Below are positions 1 through 7,645 of a stretch of 19,645 bases of DNA, one piece after another. The notes beneath the pieces are model-generated. The model was not told the origin of the DNA, did no database searches, and was given only the letters and a program-made list of their open reading frames with translations. This DNA comes from JAJFUE01 sp039683515. GTDB taxonomy: Bacteria > Sumerlaeota > Sumerlaeia > MVZB01. Positions within the stretch are counted from its first letter, which is position 1; each line of letters begins with the position of its first letter. Location: NCBI GenBank assembly GCA_039683515.1, contig JBDKRG010000060.1, positions 1 through 19,645 on the forward strand, read 5' to 3'. Position numbers and translations under genes: made by a program.

Positions 1-179
1 GCCACGGCCTTCGACGCGGCGTAGGTGATCGTCCGCCACGGCTTGGCCTCCGTGCCGGCGTTGCCGTCGCTGGCGCCGGAGTCGGTCGAGACGTAATACG
101 TCGCGGCTCGGGCCGGCATCGCGCCCGCGGCAAGCAACGCCAGGGCAACGACGAGAAGGAATTTTCTTGGATCCATCAT
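1..179 (-). CDS. Secreted beta-helix/disaggregatase-type protein, N-terminus only (paralogue 0, cut by window edge)
   Basis: Translating the minus strand from the paired ATG codons at 179 and 176 gives a hydrophobic signal peptide (MDPRKFLLVVALALLAAG) with an ARA cleavage site. It continues ATYYVSTDSGASDGNAGTE and then KPWRTITYAASKAV, the same start of the mature protein as in the four complete paralogues to the right. GGAG at 187-190 (minus) is 7 bases before the first ATG and 10 before the second; the 10-base spacing is also found in paralogues 1 and 3, so ATG 176 may be the true start. Only 38 bases separate it from the stop of paralogue 1, so co-transcription is likely. The rest of the gene, and therefore its domain content, lies outside the window. 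Identity as a family member is certain; function is inferred from the paralogues. Confidence 0.9.
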   Translation of the reverse strand, partial: MMDPRKFLLVVALALLAAGAMPARAATYYVSTDSGASDGNAGTEAKPWRTITYAASKAV

Positions 180-217
180 CGTCAGGCTCCGCTTGAGATG
201 AAATAATTTCGCTTCAA

Positions 218-2443
218 TCAATGATAAAGCGCCCACCCGCGGGCCGGCACGGCGGTGTAAGACTCGATCGTCAGCTTGGGCAGCGTGGCGCTGTCGGTGG
301 CGGCGAGGCCGTAGAACGCGATGTAGTTGTTGCTCTCCGTGCGCGCCTTGATGAAGAACCCCGCGTTGTTGCCGCTGGCGATGTATTCGTTGACCAGCGC
401 GGTGACGTCGAGGTTGTAATACGTGTTCGTGGCCGGCAGCGAGCCGGCGAACGTGAGGCTCGCGTAGGGGACGCTGCCCTGGGCGGCGCCGTTCTTGTCG
501 TACCAGTCGCCGCCGGCGTTCGTCCACGCAACCCCGTTGGCCTTGCTGTTCCATGAGGCGTAATCGTGATCCCACCCCATGGCCGGCCGGTAGACGTCGA
601 GGACCGTGTCGGCGGTGCGGGCCGAGGTCGGGTAATACCAGTAGAGCGACAGCGTCGCCTTCCTGACCGGCCCGGCATGGCTGCTCAGGTCGAACCAGAT
701 CAGGTCGCGGTATTTCTTGTCGGTGTTCGTGTAATGGCCGGCGTCCAGGAAGGCGTTGCTTGTATAGACGGTCGTCGGGTAGCGCTCGCAGAGCCGGTTG
801 TCGCAGGGCGTTTTGCCGCCGATGATCCCCGAAGGCGACAGCGACGCCGCGGCCGTGTTGCCGTAGCCCCCGATATTGATCCGTCCGCCGTTGGGATTGG
901 GTTCCTTGCTGAAATCCGACGATTGATCGCCCTTGTCGATCAGCGGCGAGCTCTCGGCGTCCTTCACCCACGCCGACCCGTTCCAGCGCCCTTCCGTCGA
1001 CTTGAGGTGGTAGTCGAGGCCGGCCTGGTTGGCGAACTTGGGGTCGACCGACATGTTGCCCGAGCCGCTGAATGCCGAGAACCCGTTGTTCCAGAAATCC
1101 GTGTACGTCACGGTCAGGTCGGCCGTGCCGTTGTACGGCGTCAGGCTGCCGCCCATGGGATAGAACTTGGTGATATCGACGGCGGGGTCGTACGTCTCGG
1201 TCACGCCGGTGAGGATGCAGTTTTTGAACGCGTTGCCGGTGTTGGTGTCGCCGGCCGTGGTCGTCTGGATGTAGCGCGCAAGGTGGTCGACGTTGTCGAG
1301 GACGCAGTTTTCGAAGACGTTGTTGCTGGTTCTGCGGAACAGGACCCCGATGCTGCGCGTCTCGCCGTGCGTCCCCTTCAGCACGCAATTGATGAATTTG
1401 TTGTCGTGCTTGACGCCGTAAGCGCCCTCGGCCTCCTCCGACAGGCCGATCAGGACGTGCTTGCCGACGCCCGTGATCTCCTTCCACGTGTTGCCGTAGG
1501 CGCCGTTGCGGCAATTGATAAGGTAGCTGATGCCGTTATCCTTGCCCTCGGTATTGCCGTAGCACCGCTGGAACGTGTTGTTGTAGGCGCCATGCGCCGC
1601 GGCGAAGCACTCGCCGACGCCGATCGCCGTGCAATCCTGGATGAGGTTGTTGAAACTTTTGACCGTGCAATCCATGTCCTTGATGATGAACCCGTGATTG
1701 CCCTTGTCGCATTTTTTCTCGTCCTCGACGTAGCTGTTCTGGACGGTCGTGTTGTTGCAGCACCGCATGATGAAGTAGTAGTCGGTGCAGAAGGCGTTTT
1801 CGTCCTCCAGCGTGCCGCGGCAGGTGAGGTTGTCGACCAGGCAGTAGTTCGCCTCGGCGAGCATGACGTCGTTGCCGCCGGCGTTGAGCACCGTGCAGTT
1901 GAGGATCTTGCCGTAGTTCGAATACTTCCAGAAGATGCCGGTGCCGGCGGCCCCCGTCGAGCCGCACGTGTCGACGTAGATGTTTTCCGCCGTGACGTAG
2001 TTGGAAAGTTCGACGTACAGACAGTTGTAGTAATAGGTGAATTTGATGTTCCGGAGCGTGACGTAGTGACTCTTGTAGAGCCGGAAACCCCAGTAGGCGA
2101 GATCGCTTGGAGGGGCTGTGCGCGGGCTCGGCAGCGTTCCAAGCACCGGCCAGCCGTCATAGCCTTCGAACGTGATCGGCTTGCTCGCCGTGCCGCTTTT
2201 GTTGCTCATCGTGATGTATTCGTTGCCGTAGTTGCCACCCCTGATCATGACCGTGTCGCCGGCCACGACCTTGCTGACGGCGTATTTGATGGTGCGCCAC
2301 GGCTTGTCCTGCGTGCCGGCGTTGCTGTCGCTGGCCTCCGAAGCGGTGGAAACGTAATACGTCGCGGCGTGGGCCGGTGTCACGGCCTGCGCCATGGCCG
2401 CCAGGGCAAGCGCGACAGACAGCAATCTGATACTCAATTGCAT
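218..2443 (-). CDS. Secreted right-handed beta-helix protein with C-terminal disaggregatase-related (DNRLRE) domain (paralogue 1)
   Basis: 741 aa. Seen: signal peptide to about residue 26 (AHA|ATYYVS). A beta-helix domain of about 28-535 starts with the motif SNAGTQDKPWRTIKYAVS...GDTVMIRGGNYGN and has many short N-C-T/F-x-N rungs. Highly conserved among paralogues are TDYY (about 220), KGNHGFIIKD (about 247-256) and ECFxAAHxAYNNTF. It closes with GGRINIGGYGNTAAAS. The DNRLCERYPTTVY domain spans about 548-726 (LSLYWYYP, VYRPAxGWDHDY, GGDWYDKNG, DVTALVNEY, IKARTESNNYIAFYG). The tail ends GWALYH. Known: beta-helix folds of this kind are polysaccharide lyases, hydrolases or binding scaffolds; the C-terminal domain resembles the Methanosarcina disaggregatase-related repeat. 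Inferred: extracellular or surface binding or cleavage of an acidic polysaccharide. ATG 2443 is chosen for its 10-base spacing from GGAG (2454-2457); GTG 2446 is the alternative. A putative promoter and G12 tract lie just upstream. Confidence 0.93.
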   Translation of the reverse strand: MQLSIRLLSVALALAAMAQAVTPAHAATYYVSTASEASDSNAGTQDKPWRTIKYAVSKVVAGDTVMIRGGNYGNEYITMSNKSGTASKPITFEGYDGWPVLGTLPSPRTAPPSDLAYWGFRLYKSHYVTLRNIKFTYYYNCLYVELSNYVTAENIYVDTCGSTGAAGTGIFWKYSNYGKILNCTVLNAGGNDVMLAEANYCLVDNLTCRGTLEDENAFCTDYYFIMRCCNNTTVQNSYVEDEKKCDKGNHGFIIKDMDCTVKSFNNLIQDCTAIGVGECFAAAHGAYNNTFQRCYGNTEGKDNGISYLINCRNGAYGNTWKEITGVGKHVLIGLSEEAEGAYGVKHDNKFINCVLKGTHGETRSIGVLFRRTSNNVFENCVLDNVDHLARYIQTTTAGDTNTGNAFKNCILTGVTETYDPAVDITKFYPMGGSLTPYNGTADLTVTYTDFWNNGFSAFSGSGNMSVDPKFANQAGLDYHLKSTEGRWNGSAWVKDAESSPLIDKGDQSSDFSKEPNPNGGRINIGGYGNTAAASLSPSGIIGGKTPCDNRLCERYPTTVYTSNAFLDAGHYTNTDKKYRDLIWFDLSSHAGPVRKATLSLYWYYPTSARTADTVLDVYRPAMGWDHDYASWNSKANGVAWTNAGGDWYDKNGAAQGSVPYASLTFAGSLPATNTYYNLDVTALVNEYIASGNNAGFFIKARTESNNYIAFYGLAATDSATLPKLTIESYTAVPARGWALYH

Positions 2444-2463
2444 CACAATAAGTCTCCGTTTGG

Positions 2464-2516
2464 ATTGTAACTCGGGGGGGGGGGGATTGTAACAGAGTGG
2501 AACAAGCTATCGGCAA
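2464..2516 (-). promoter_or_regulatory. Putative promoter of paralogue 1 with G12/C12 tract and duplicated TTACAAT box
   Basis: On the minus strand TTGCCG (2511-2516) is followed after 19 bases by TACAAT (2486-2491). The surrounding GCTTGTTCCACTCTGTTACAAT is nearly identical to the sequence upstream of paralogue 4 and related to that of paralogue 3, which supports a regulatory role. Directly downstream is an uninterrupted run of 12 C (G on the plus strand, 2474-2485), then GAG and a second TTACAAT (2464-2470). The predicted transcript would start inside the homopolymer. That this is a sigma70-type promoter is inferred from resemblance and conservation. Confidence 0.55.
2474..2485. repeat. G12 homopolymer tract
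   Basis: Twelve consecutive G on the plus strand (C12 in the direction of transcription of paralogue 1), immediately adjacent to a TACAAT box. It is the longest homopolymer seen in the window and lies in a predicted promoter/leader. Tracts of this length are prone to slipped-strand mispairing, but are also error-prone in assembly. Confidence 0.85.
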
Positions 2517-2600
2517 GCGAACCGGCAATCGCGTTCGCAGCAGCTTGGTTGATGCCTGAATGCGAATTTATACCACCGATGTTGTTTCGTCAATTTCCAC

Positions 2601-2616
2601 ATGACATTTGTGTCAT
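2601..2616. promoter_or_regulatory. 16-bp palindrome upstream of paralogue 1, possible operator
   Basis: ATGACA-TTTG-TGTCAT is a perfect inverted repeat with 6-bp arms in an A/T-richer patch, about 85 bp upstream of the predicted -35 of paralogue 1. A palindromic TTCATGAA (2616-2623) follows directly. The size and symmetry fit a dimeric regulator site, but no second copy was found near the other paralogues. Confidence 0.3.
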
Positions 2617-2742
2617 TCATGAACAACCCGCGCCCACCCGGAACCGCCCGCGGCCGGCGACGATGTCGGCGCGTCACGGCGTATCATCCGCAATGAGAGT
2701 TCTTTACGTATGCCCATGGTTGCGGCTGCGGCCGTCGCGCCG

Positions 2743-5166
2743 TTACCTGTAGAGCATCCAGGTCGTCGCCGCGTTCCGGCCGGGCGAGGCCGCTTGGGGC
2801 GCGGGCGAGGCGCTTCCGGAGGCCCCCCCCAGGCGCACCGTCCCGTTTTCGGCGACGATGCGCATCGGTTTGACGATGCGTCCCGTTTCGGCGGTCTGGC
2901 CCGCCAGGATGTGGAGCGTGCGACCCTCGGCCAGCGCCCCGACCCCCTCGGCCAGGGTGTTGAAGGGCTCGGCCTGCGATCCCGTTTCCGTCCCCGTCCA
3001 CGCGAAATCGACCCACAGGTCGATGTCCAGCGTCACCGCGAATTTGGGCCGCAGGGCGGCGTCCGTGTTGTCCAGGGCGCAAAAGGCGATGTAATTGTCG
3101 CTCTCGGTGCGGGCCTTGATGAAGAAGCCCGCGTTCTGGCCGCTCGTGATGTATTCCTTGACCAGGTCGGTGACGTCGAACGCGTAGTACTGGCCCGTGG
3201 CCGTCTGCGAGCCGCTGAACGTGGCGGTGGCGTATGGCGTGCTCCCCTGGGCCGTGCCGTTTTTGTCGAACCAGTCGCCGCCGGGGTTTGTCCATGCGGT
3301 ACCGGACGCCTTGTTGGTCCAGCAGACGTAGGCGTGATCCCACCCCGCGGCCGGCCGGTAAATGTCGACGACCGTGTCGTTGGTGCGCGTCGAGGTCGGG
3401 TAGTACCAGTACAGCGACAGCGTGGCCTGCGAAATCGACGAGGCATTGTCGTAGGCGCTCAGGTCGAACCAGACGAGGTCGCGGTATTTCTTGTCGTAGG
3501 ATGTCAGATGGCCGAGGTCCAGGTAGGAGTTGGCCGCGTAGACGGTCGTCGGGGTTCTTTCAAGGAGGCGGTTGTCCATCGGCGAGGCGGTTGTGCCCGA
3601 CGGCGACTTGGAAGCCTCGGTGGTGTTGCCGTGGCGGCCGATATTGATCCGGGCGCCGTTGGGGGCGGGTTCGTTGGAGCAGTTCGACGACTGGTCGCCG
3701 GCGTCGATGCACGGCGAGTCTACCGTGTCCTGCACCCACGCCGAGCCGCTCCAGCGGCCGATCGTCGATTTCAAGTGGTAGTCGCCCCCCGCCTGATTCG
3801 CAAACAGCGGATCGGCCGATAGGTTGCCGGCGCCGCTGAACGCCGGGAAATCGTTGTCGAAGAAGTCCGTATACGTGACCGCCAGGGCGCTCGTGCCGTC
3901 GTAGGGCGTCCCGCCGAACGGGTAACTGATCGTGACGGGGTCGTATCTGGCGACCATCCCGCTCAGAATGCTGTTCTTGACCGAGTTGTTCGTGTTGGTA
4001 TTGGTGTACCGGGCGAAATAATTGACCTTGTCGAACACGCAGTTCTCGAGGACGGTCGAGCTGGTCCGGTCGAAGAAGACGCCGATGCTGTTGGAGAGTC
4101 CCGTGCCCTTCAGGGTGCAGTTGATCCACTTGTTGCCGGCCTTGTTGAGCGTGCTGTTCCCCTCGTCGTAGTTTGTCAGCCCCACGACGATCCGCCGGCC
4201 GATGCCGGTGCAGTCGCGGAACGTGTTGTCGTGGGCGCCGTTGCGCACCTGGAAGGCCACGTTGAAGCCGCTGGGTTTATCCGTGTTGTCCGCCGTGCAC
4301 CGGAGGAACGTGTTGCCGTAGGCCTTGTGCGCCGCCGAGAAGCATTCCTCGAAGCCGATGGCCGTGCAGTCCTGGATGACGTTGCCGGTGCTGTTGGGCG
4401 TGTAGCTCAGGTCCTTGATGATGAACCCGTGGTTGCCCTTGCCCGTGTCGCTCTGGTCTTCGGCGTGACTGTTCTTGATCAGGTTGTTGCTCGAGCAGCG
4501 CAGGGCGCAGTAGTAGTCGGTGGCATAGGTGTCGGTGTTGATCAGCGTGCCGAGGCTCGTCAGCCCGTCGATCGTGCAATGGTTCGAATAATGCAGGAAC
4601 ACGTTGTTGCCGCCGCAGTCGGTCACCGTGCAGTTCTTGATCGTTCCGTAATCGGACCAGCTGAAGACGATCCCGTCGCCCTCGTAGGTCTCGCCGCCGC
4701 ACTTGTCGACGACGAGGTTTTCCAGGATGACGTAATCGGACAATTCGACGTAGACGCATTCGTAATACCACGTGAAGTTGAGGTTCCTGAGCGTGATGTA
4801 GTTCTTTCGAGTCATCTTGAAGCCGACTTCGGTGTCTTCCGGCGTCGTCCGCGGGCTGGGGAGCGTGCCCAGCAGCACCGTCCCGCCGTAGCCTTCGAAC
4901 GTGATCCGGTTGCCGGCCGTGCCGGAGTTGGCCACGACCACGTGCTCGTTGCCGTAGTTGCCGGCCTTGATGTAGACCGTGTCGCCGGCGACGGCCTTGC
5001 TGGCGGCGTAGGCAATGGTGCGCCACGGCGAGGCCTGCGTGCCGGTGTTGGTGTTGCTGGCGCCCGTGTCGGTCGCGACGTAATACGTCGCGGCGCGGGC
5101 CGGAGCGCCGCTCAGGGCAATCAAGGCCACAACGACAACCAGCCGGGAAAGGTTGAATGGAGGCAC
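2743..5166 (-). CDS. Secreted beta-helix protein with DNRLRE domain and extra C-terminal beta-helix-like segment (paralogue 2)
   Basis: 807 aa, the longest family member. Seen: GTG start at 5166 with GAGG about 8 bases upstream (5176-5179); signal peptide to about residue 25 (PARA|ATYYVA). Beta-helix is about 26-520 with TDYYCALRC (217), KGNHGFIIKD (243), ECFSAAHKAYGNTFLRC (274) and SIGVFFDRTSS (360). DNRLLERTPTTVY domain is about 531-713. Unlike its siblings it continues (714-780) with WVDFAWTGTETGSQAEPFNT and GRTLHILAGQTAETGRIVKP. This repeats the pattern of the N-terminal cap of the beta-helix (tract of Gly/Thr, P-F/W-x-T, then a hydrophobic strand ending AG). A linker and the shared tail (TTWMLYR) follow. 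Closest sibling is paralogue 3. Role as for paralogue 1: an extracellular polysaccharide-interacting protein, inferred. Confidence 0.93.
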   Translation of the reverse strand: MPPFNLSRLVVVVALIALSGAPARAATYYVATDTGASNTNTGTQASPWRTIAYAASKAVAGDTVYIKAGNYGNEHVVVANSGTAGNRITFEGYGGTVLLGTLPSPRTTPEDTEVGFKMTRKNYITLRNLNFTWYYECVYVELSDYVILENLVVDKCGGETYEGDGIVFSWSDYGTIKNCTVTDCGGNNVFLHYSNHCTIDGLTSLGTLINTDTYATDYYCALRCSSNNLIKNSHAEDQSDTGKGNHGFIIKDLSYTPNSTGNVIQDCTAIGFEECFSAAHKAYGNTFLRCTADNTDKPSGFNVAFQVRNGAHDNTFRDCTGIGRRIVVGLTNYDEGNSTLNKAGNKWINCTLKGTGLSNSIGVFFDRTSSTVLENCVFDKVNYFARYTNTNTNNSVKNSILSGMVARYDPVTISYPFGGTPYDGTSALAVTYTDFFDNDFPAFSGAGNLSADPLFANQAGGDYHLKSTIGRWSGSAWVQDTVDSPCIDAGDQSSNCSNEPAPNGARINIGRHGNTTEASKSPSGTTASPMDNRLLERTPTTVYAANSYLDLGHLTSYDKKYRDLVWFDLSAYDNASSISQATLSLYWYYPTSTRTNDTVVDIYRPAAGWDHAYVCWTNKASGTAWTNPGGDWFDKNGTAQGSTPYATATFSGSQTATGQYYAFDVTDLVKEYITSGQNAGFFIKARTESDNYIAFCALDNTDAALRPKFAVTLDIDLWVDFAWTGTETGSQAEPFNTLAEGVGALAEGRTLHILAGQTAETGRIVKPMRIVAENGTVRLGGASGSASPAPQAASPGRNAATTWMLYR

Positions 5167-5236
5167 CGGCGTGTTCCTCGTGATGGGATGTGAAACAAGG
5201 TTGAATTGACTCGGGTGTTGTTGGTGGCGCGCCGAT

Positions 5237-5257
5237 CGCGGCGCGATGCGCGCCGCG
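5237..5257 (-). terminator. Strong GC hairpin just downstream of paralogue 3
   Basis: CGCGGCGCG-ATG-CGCGCCGCG is a perfect 9-bp stem with a 3-base loop, starting 12 bases after the paralogue 3 stop codon and 71 bases before the paralogue 2 start. There is no T-run after it on the minus strand, so intrinsic termination is doubtful. It could attenuate transcription or protect the 3' end of the upstream message. Confidence 0.4.
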
Positions 5258-5268
5258 GGACCGGCCGA

Positions 5269-7464
5269 TCAGTCGTAAAGAGCCCAGGCGCCGGCCGGAA
5301 CCGCGTTGGCCGCCGGGATGATTGCAAGCTTGGGCAGCGTCGCGCCGTCGGTGGCGGAGAGGCCGTTGAAGGCGATGTAATTGTCGCTCTCCGTCCGCGC
5401 CTTGATGAGGAATCCGGCGTTCTTCCCGCTCGCGACGTACTCGTTGACCAGCTTGGTGACGTCGAATGTGTAGTAAATCTTGGTGGCGGCCATCGAGGCG
5501 CTGAACGTCGCGCTCGCGTACGGCGAGGTGCCCTGGGGCACGCCGTTCTTGCTGTACCAGTCGCCGCCGGCGTTGGTCCAGGCGGTGCCGTTGGCCTTGT
5601 TGGTCCAGCACGCGTAGTTGTGATCCCAGCCCGTCGCCGGCCGGTAGATTTCCACGATCGTGTCGTTGAGGCGGGTCGTGGTCGGGTAATACCAATACAG
5701 CGACAGCGTCGCCTGCCTGACCGGCCGGCTGTATTTGGCCAGGTCGAACCAGATCAAGGCCCGGCATTTTCTGCTGGAGGACGTGCTGTGGCCGATATCG
5801 AGGTAGCTGTTGGTCGTGTAGACCGTCGTCGGCGTCCCGTCGATCAGCCGGTTGTCGTACGGCGTCGCCTCGACCGGCTCGTCATCGCCGCCGCCCCCGC
5901 TGCCCGAGGACTTGGACGCCTCGGTCGTGTTCCCGTAGCGCCCGATGTTGATCCGGCCGCCGTTGGGCGCGGGTTCGTTGGGATACACCGACGCCGTGTC
6001 GCCCGCGTCGATGCATTTCGAGTCCACCGCGTCCTTCACCCAGGCCGTCCCGCTCCACCGGCCGACGGTCGACTTCAGGTGGTAATCGCCGTTGGCCTGA
6101 TCCGCGAAGCTCGGGTCGACGGCGAGATTCCCGGTCCCGCCGAGCGCCGAGAACCCGTTGCCGTAAAAGTCGGTATACGTCACCGCGAGCGCGCTCGTGC
6201 CGTTGGAGGGCGTTCCGCCGAACGGGTAGCTGATCGTGACCGGGTCGTACGTCGCGTTGACCCCCGTCACGATGCAGTTCTTGAACGAGTTGCCTGTATT
6301 GGTGTTCGTGTAGCGGCCGAGGTAATTGACCTTGTCGAACACGCAGTTCTCGAACGCCGTCCCGCTGGTCCGGTCGAAGAACACCCCGATGCTGTTGGAC
6401 AACCCAGTCCCCCTCAGGGTGCAATTGATCCACTTGTTGCCCGCCTTGTTGAGCGTGTTGTTGCCTTCGTTGTAGTTTGACAGCCCCACCACGATCCGCC
6501 GGCCCGTCCCCGTGCAGTCCTTGAACGTGTTGTCGTGGGCGCCGTTGCGCGCCTGGAACGCCACGTTGAACCCGCCCGCCTTGTTCGAATTGTCCGCCGT
6601 GCAGCGGACGAACTGGTTGCCGTAGGCAAGGTGCGCGACCGAGAAGCACTCCTCGAACGAAATCGCCGTGCAATCCTGGATGATATTGCCCGTGCTGTGC
6701 GGCGTGTAGCTCAGGTCCTTGATGATGAACCCGTGGTTGCCCTTGCCCGTGTCGGTCTTGTCCTCGGCGTGGCTGTTGCGGACGATGTTATTGTTGCAGC
6801 ACCTCATCGCGCAGTAATAGTCGGTGGCGTAGGTGTCGGTGTTGATCAGCGTGCCGAGGCTCGTCAGCCCGTCGACCACGCAATTGTTCGAATGATTGAA
6901 GAAAACGTTGTTGCCGCCGCAGTCGATCACCGTGCAATCCTTGATCGTCCCGTAGTCCGACCACGTGAACACGATCCCGTCGCCGTAGGCGCCCTCGCCG
7001 CCGCATTTTTCGATATGCAATTTGTCCAGCGTCACGTAGTCGGACGAGTCGACGTAGACGCATTCGTAATACCAGGTGAATTTGAGGTTTCGGAGCGTGA
7101 TGTAGTTTTTGCGGGTCAGCTTGAAGCCGATTTCGGAGGAGGCCGGCGTCGTGCGCGGGCTCGGCAGCGTCCCCAGAACCGGCGTCCCGTTGATGCCTTC
7201 GAAGACGATCGGCTTGCCGCTCGATCCGGAGTTCGCCACGACCACATGCTCGTTGCCGTAGTTGCCGGCCTTGATGTAAACGGTGTCGCCGGCCACGGCC
7301 CTCGTGGCGGCGTAGGTGATCGTCCGCCACGGCTTGGCCTCCGTGCCGGTGTTGCTGTTGCTGGCGGCGGACTCCGTCGACACGTAATACGTCGCGGCGC
7401 GGGCCGGCAGGACGAGCGCCGCCATGACGATCGCCAAAACATGAGTTTTGAAACCATGCGGCAT
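5269..7464 (-). CDS. Secreted beta-helix protein with DNRLRE domain (paralogue 3)
   Basis: 731 aa from ATG 7464. A longer in-frame reading to 7644 is rejected because the extra 60 residues precede the signal peptide and the shared GGAG site (7475-7478) sits 10 bases before ATG 7464. Seen: signal peptide to about residue 23 (PARA|ATYYVS); beta-helix about 24-520 with a conserved TDYYCAMRCC, KGNHGFIIKD and ECFSVAHLAYGNQF; DNRLIDGTPTTVY domain 537-716; tail AGAWALYD. A Gly/Ser/Asp-rich linker (SGSGGGGDDEPVEA) precedes the DNRL domain, which is absent in the siblings and marks the domain boundary. Close in sequence to paralogue 2 (TSLGTLINTDTYATDYYC and SIGVFFDRTS shared), so duplication is probably recent. 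It has its own promoter-like module (7537-7566). Function is inferred as for the other members. Confidence 0.93.
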   Translation of the reverse strand: MPHGFKTHVLAIVMAALVLPARAATYYVSTESAASNSNTGTEAKPWRTITYAATRAVAGDTVYIKAGNYGNEHVVVANSGSSGKPIVFEGINGTPVLGTLPSPRTTPASSEIGFKLTRKNYITLRNLKFTWYYECVYVDSSDYVTLDKLHIEKCGGEGAYGDGIVFTWSDYGTIKDCTVIDCGGNNVFFNHSNNCVVDGLTSLGTLINTDTYATDYYCAMRCCNNNIVRNSHAEDKTDTGKGNHGFIIKDLSYTPHSTGNIIQDCTAISFEECFSVAHLAYGNQFVRCTADNSNKAGGFNVAFQARNGAHDNTFKDCTGTGRRIVVGLSNYNEGNNTLNKAGNKWINCTLRGTGLSNSIGVFFDRTSGTAFENCVFDKVNYLGRYTNTNTGNSFKNCIVTGVNATYDPVTISYPFGGTPSNGTSALAVTYTDFYGNGFSALGGTGNLAVDPSFADQANGDYHLKSTVGRWSGTAWVKDAVDSKCIDAGDTASVYPNEPAPNGGRINIGRYGNTTEASKSSGSGGGGDDEPVEATPYDNRLIDGTPTTVYTTNSYLDIGHSTSSSRKCRALIWFDLAKYSRPVRQATLSLYWYYPTTTRLNDTIVEIYRPATGWDHNYACWTNKANGTAWTNAGGDWYSKNGVPQGTSPYASATFSASMAATKIYYTFDVTKLVNEYVASGKNAGFLIKARTESDNYIAFNGLSATDGATLPKLAIIPAANAVPAGAWALYD

Positions 7465-7536
7465 GACATCAGGTCTCCGTCTGAACTGGCAGCGTGCTGC
7501 TACAAGGGGGCGTGCACGGGGGAGGACGCCAAGATG

Positions 7537-7566
7537 ACTGTAACAAAACAGTACAAACTTCCGCAA
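7537..7566 (-). promoter_or_regulatory. Putative promoter of paralogue 3
   Basis: TTGCGG (7561-7566) and TACAGT (7537-7542) on the minus strand are separated by 18 bases. The same TTGCGG-N18-TACAAT arrangement, with a TTGT..C..TTTGT spacer core, precedes paralogue 4 at nearly the same distance from its start codon (72 and 71 bases from the -10 to the ATG). Conservation in an otherwise diverged intergenic region is the main support. Confidence 0.5.
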
Positions 7567-7645
7567 GGAAGGACGTGCGGGACATACGGGGTCCGCGCCG
7601 GCCCGCCGGCACACAAACAGAAGGAAAATGCCGGATTCGCGCAAT

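Larger units (their letters stand above)
2443..2742. other. Intergenic region between paralogues 2 and 1 with regulatory signals
   Basis: About 300 bases with no credible gene. Reading toward paralogue 1 (minus strand) it contains, in order, a 16-bp palindrome (2601-2616), the shared promoter-like module (2486-2516), a 12-base homopolymer (2474-2485), a second TTACAAT box (2464-2470), and the GGAG ribosome binding site (2454-2457). The part nearest paralogue 2 (2640-2742) holds only short GC-rich inverted repeats and no convincing terminator. Confidence 0.7.

Noticed and set aside
566..2470. Long plus-strand open frames antisense to the beta-helix genes (here and at 4231-5193, 5206-6480, 6535-7692, 7628-9859)
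   Set aside because: They mirror the minus-strand genes, are rich in Val/Arg/Asp/Ala in the pattern expected from reverse reading of high-GC codons, and show no domain motifs. The minus-strand proteins have signal peptides and recognisable domains.
7594..7612. GCCGGC-CC-GCCGGC palindrome between paralogues 4 and 3 as a terminator
   Set aside because: No T-run, lies upstream of the predicted promoter of paralogue 3 without clear spacing, and such GC palindromes are expected by chance in this composition.
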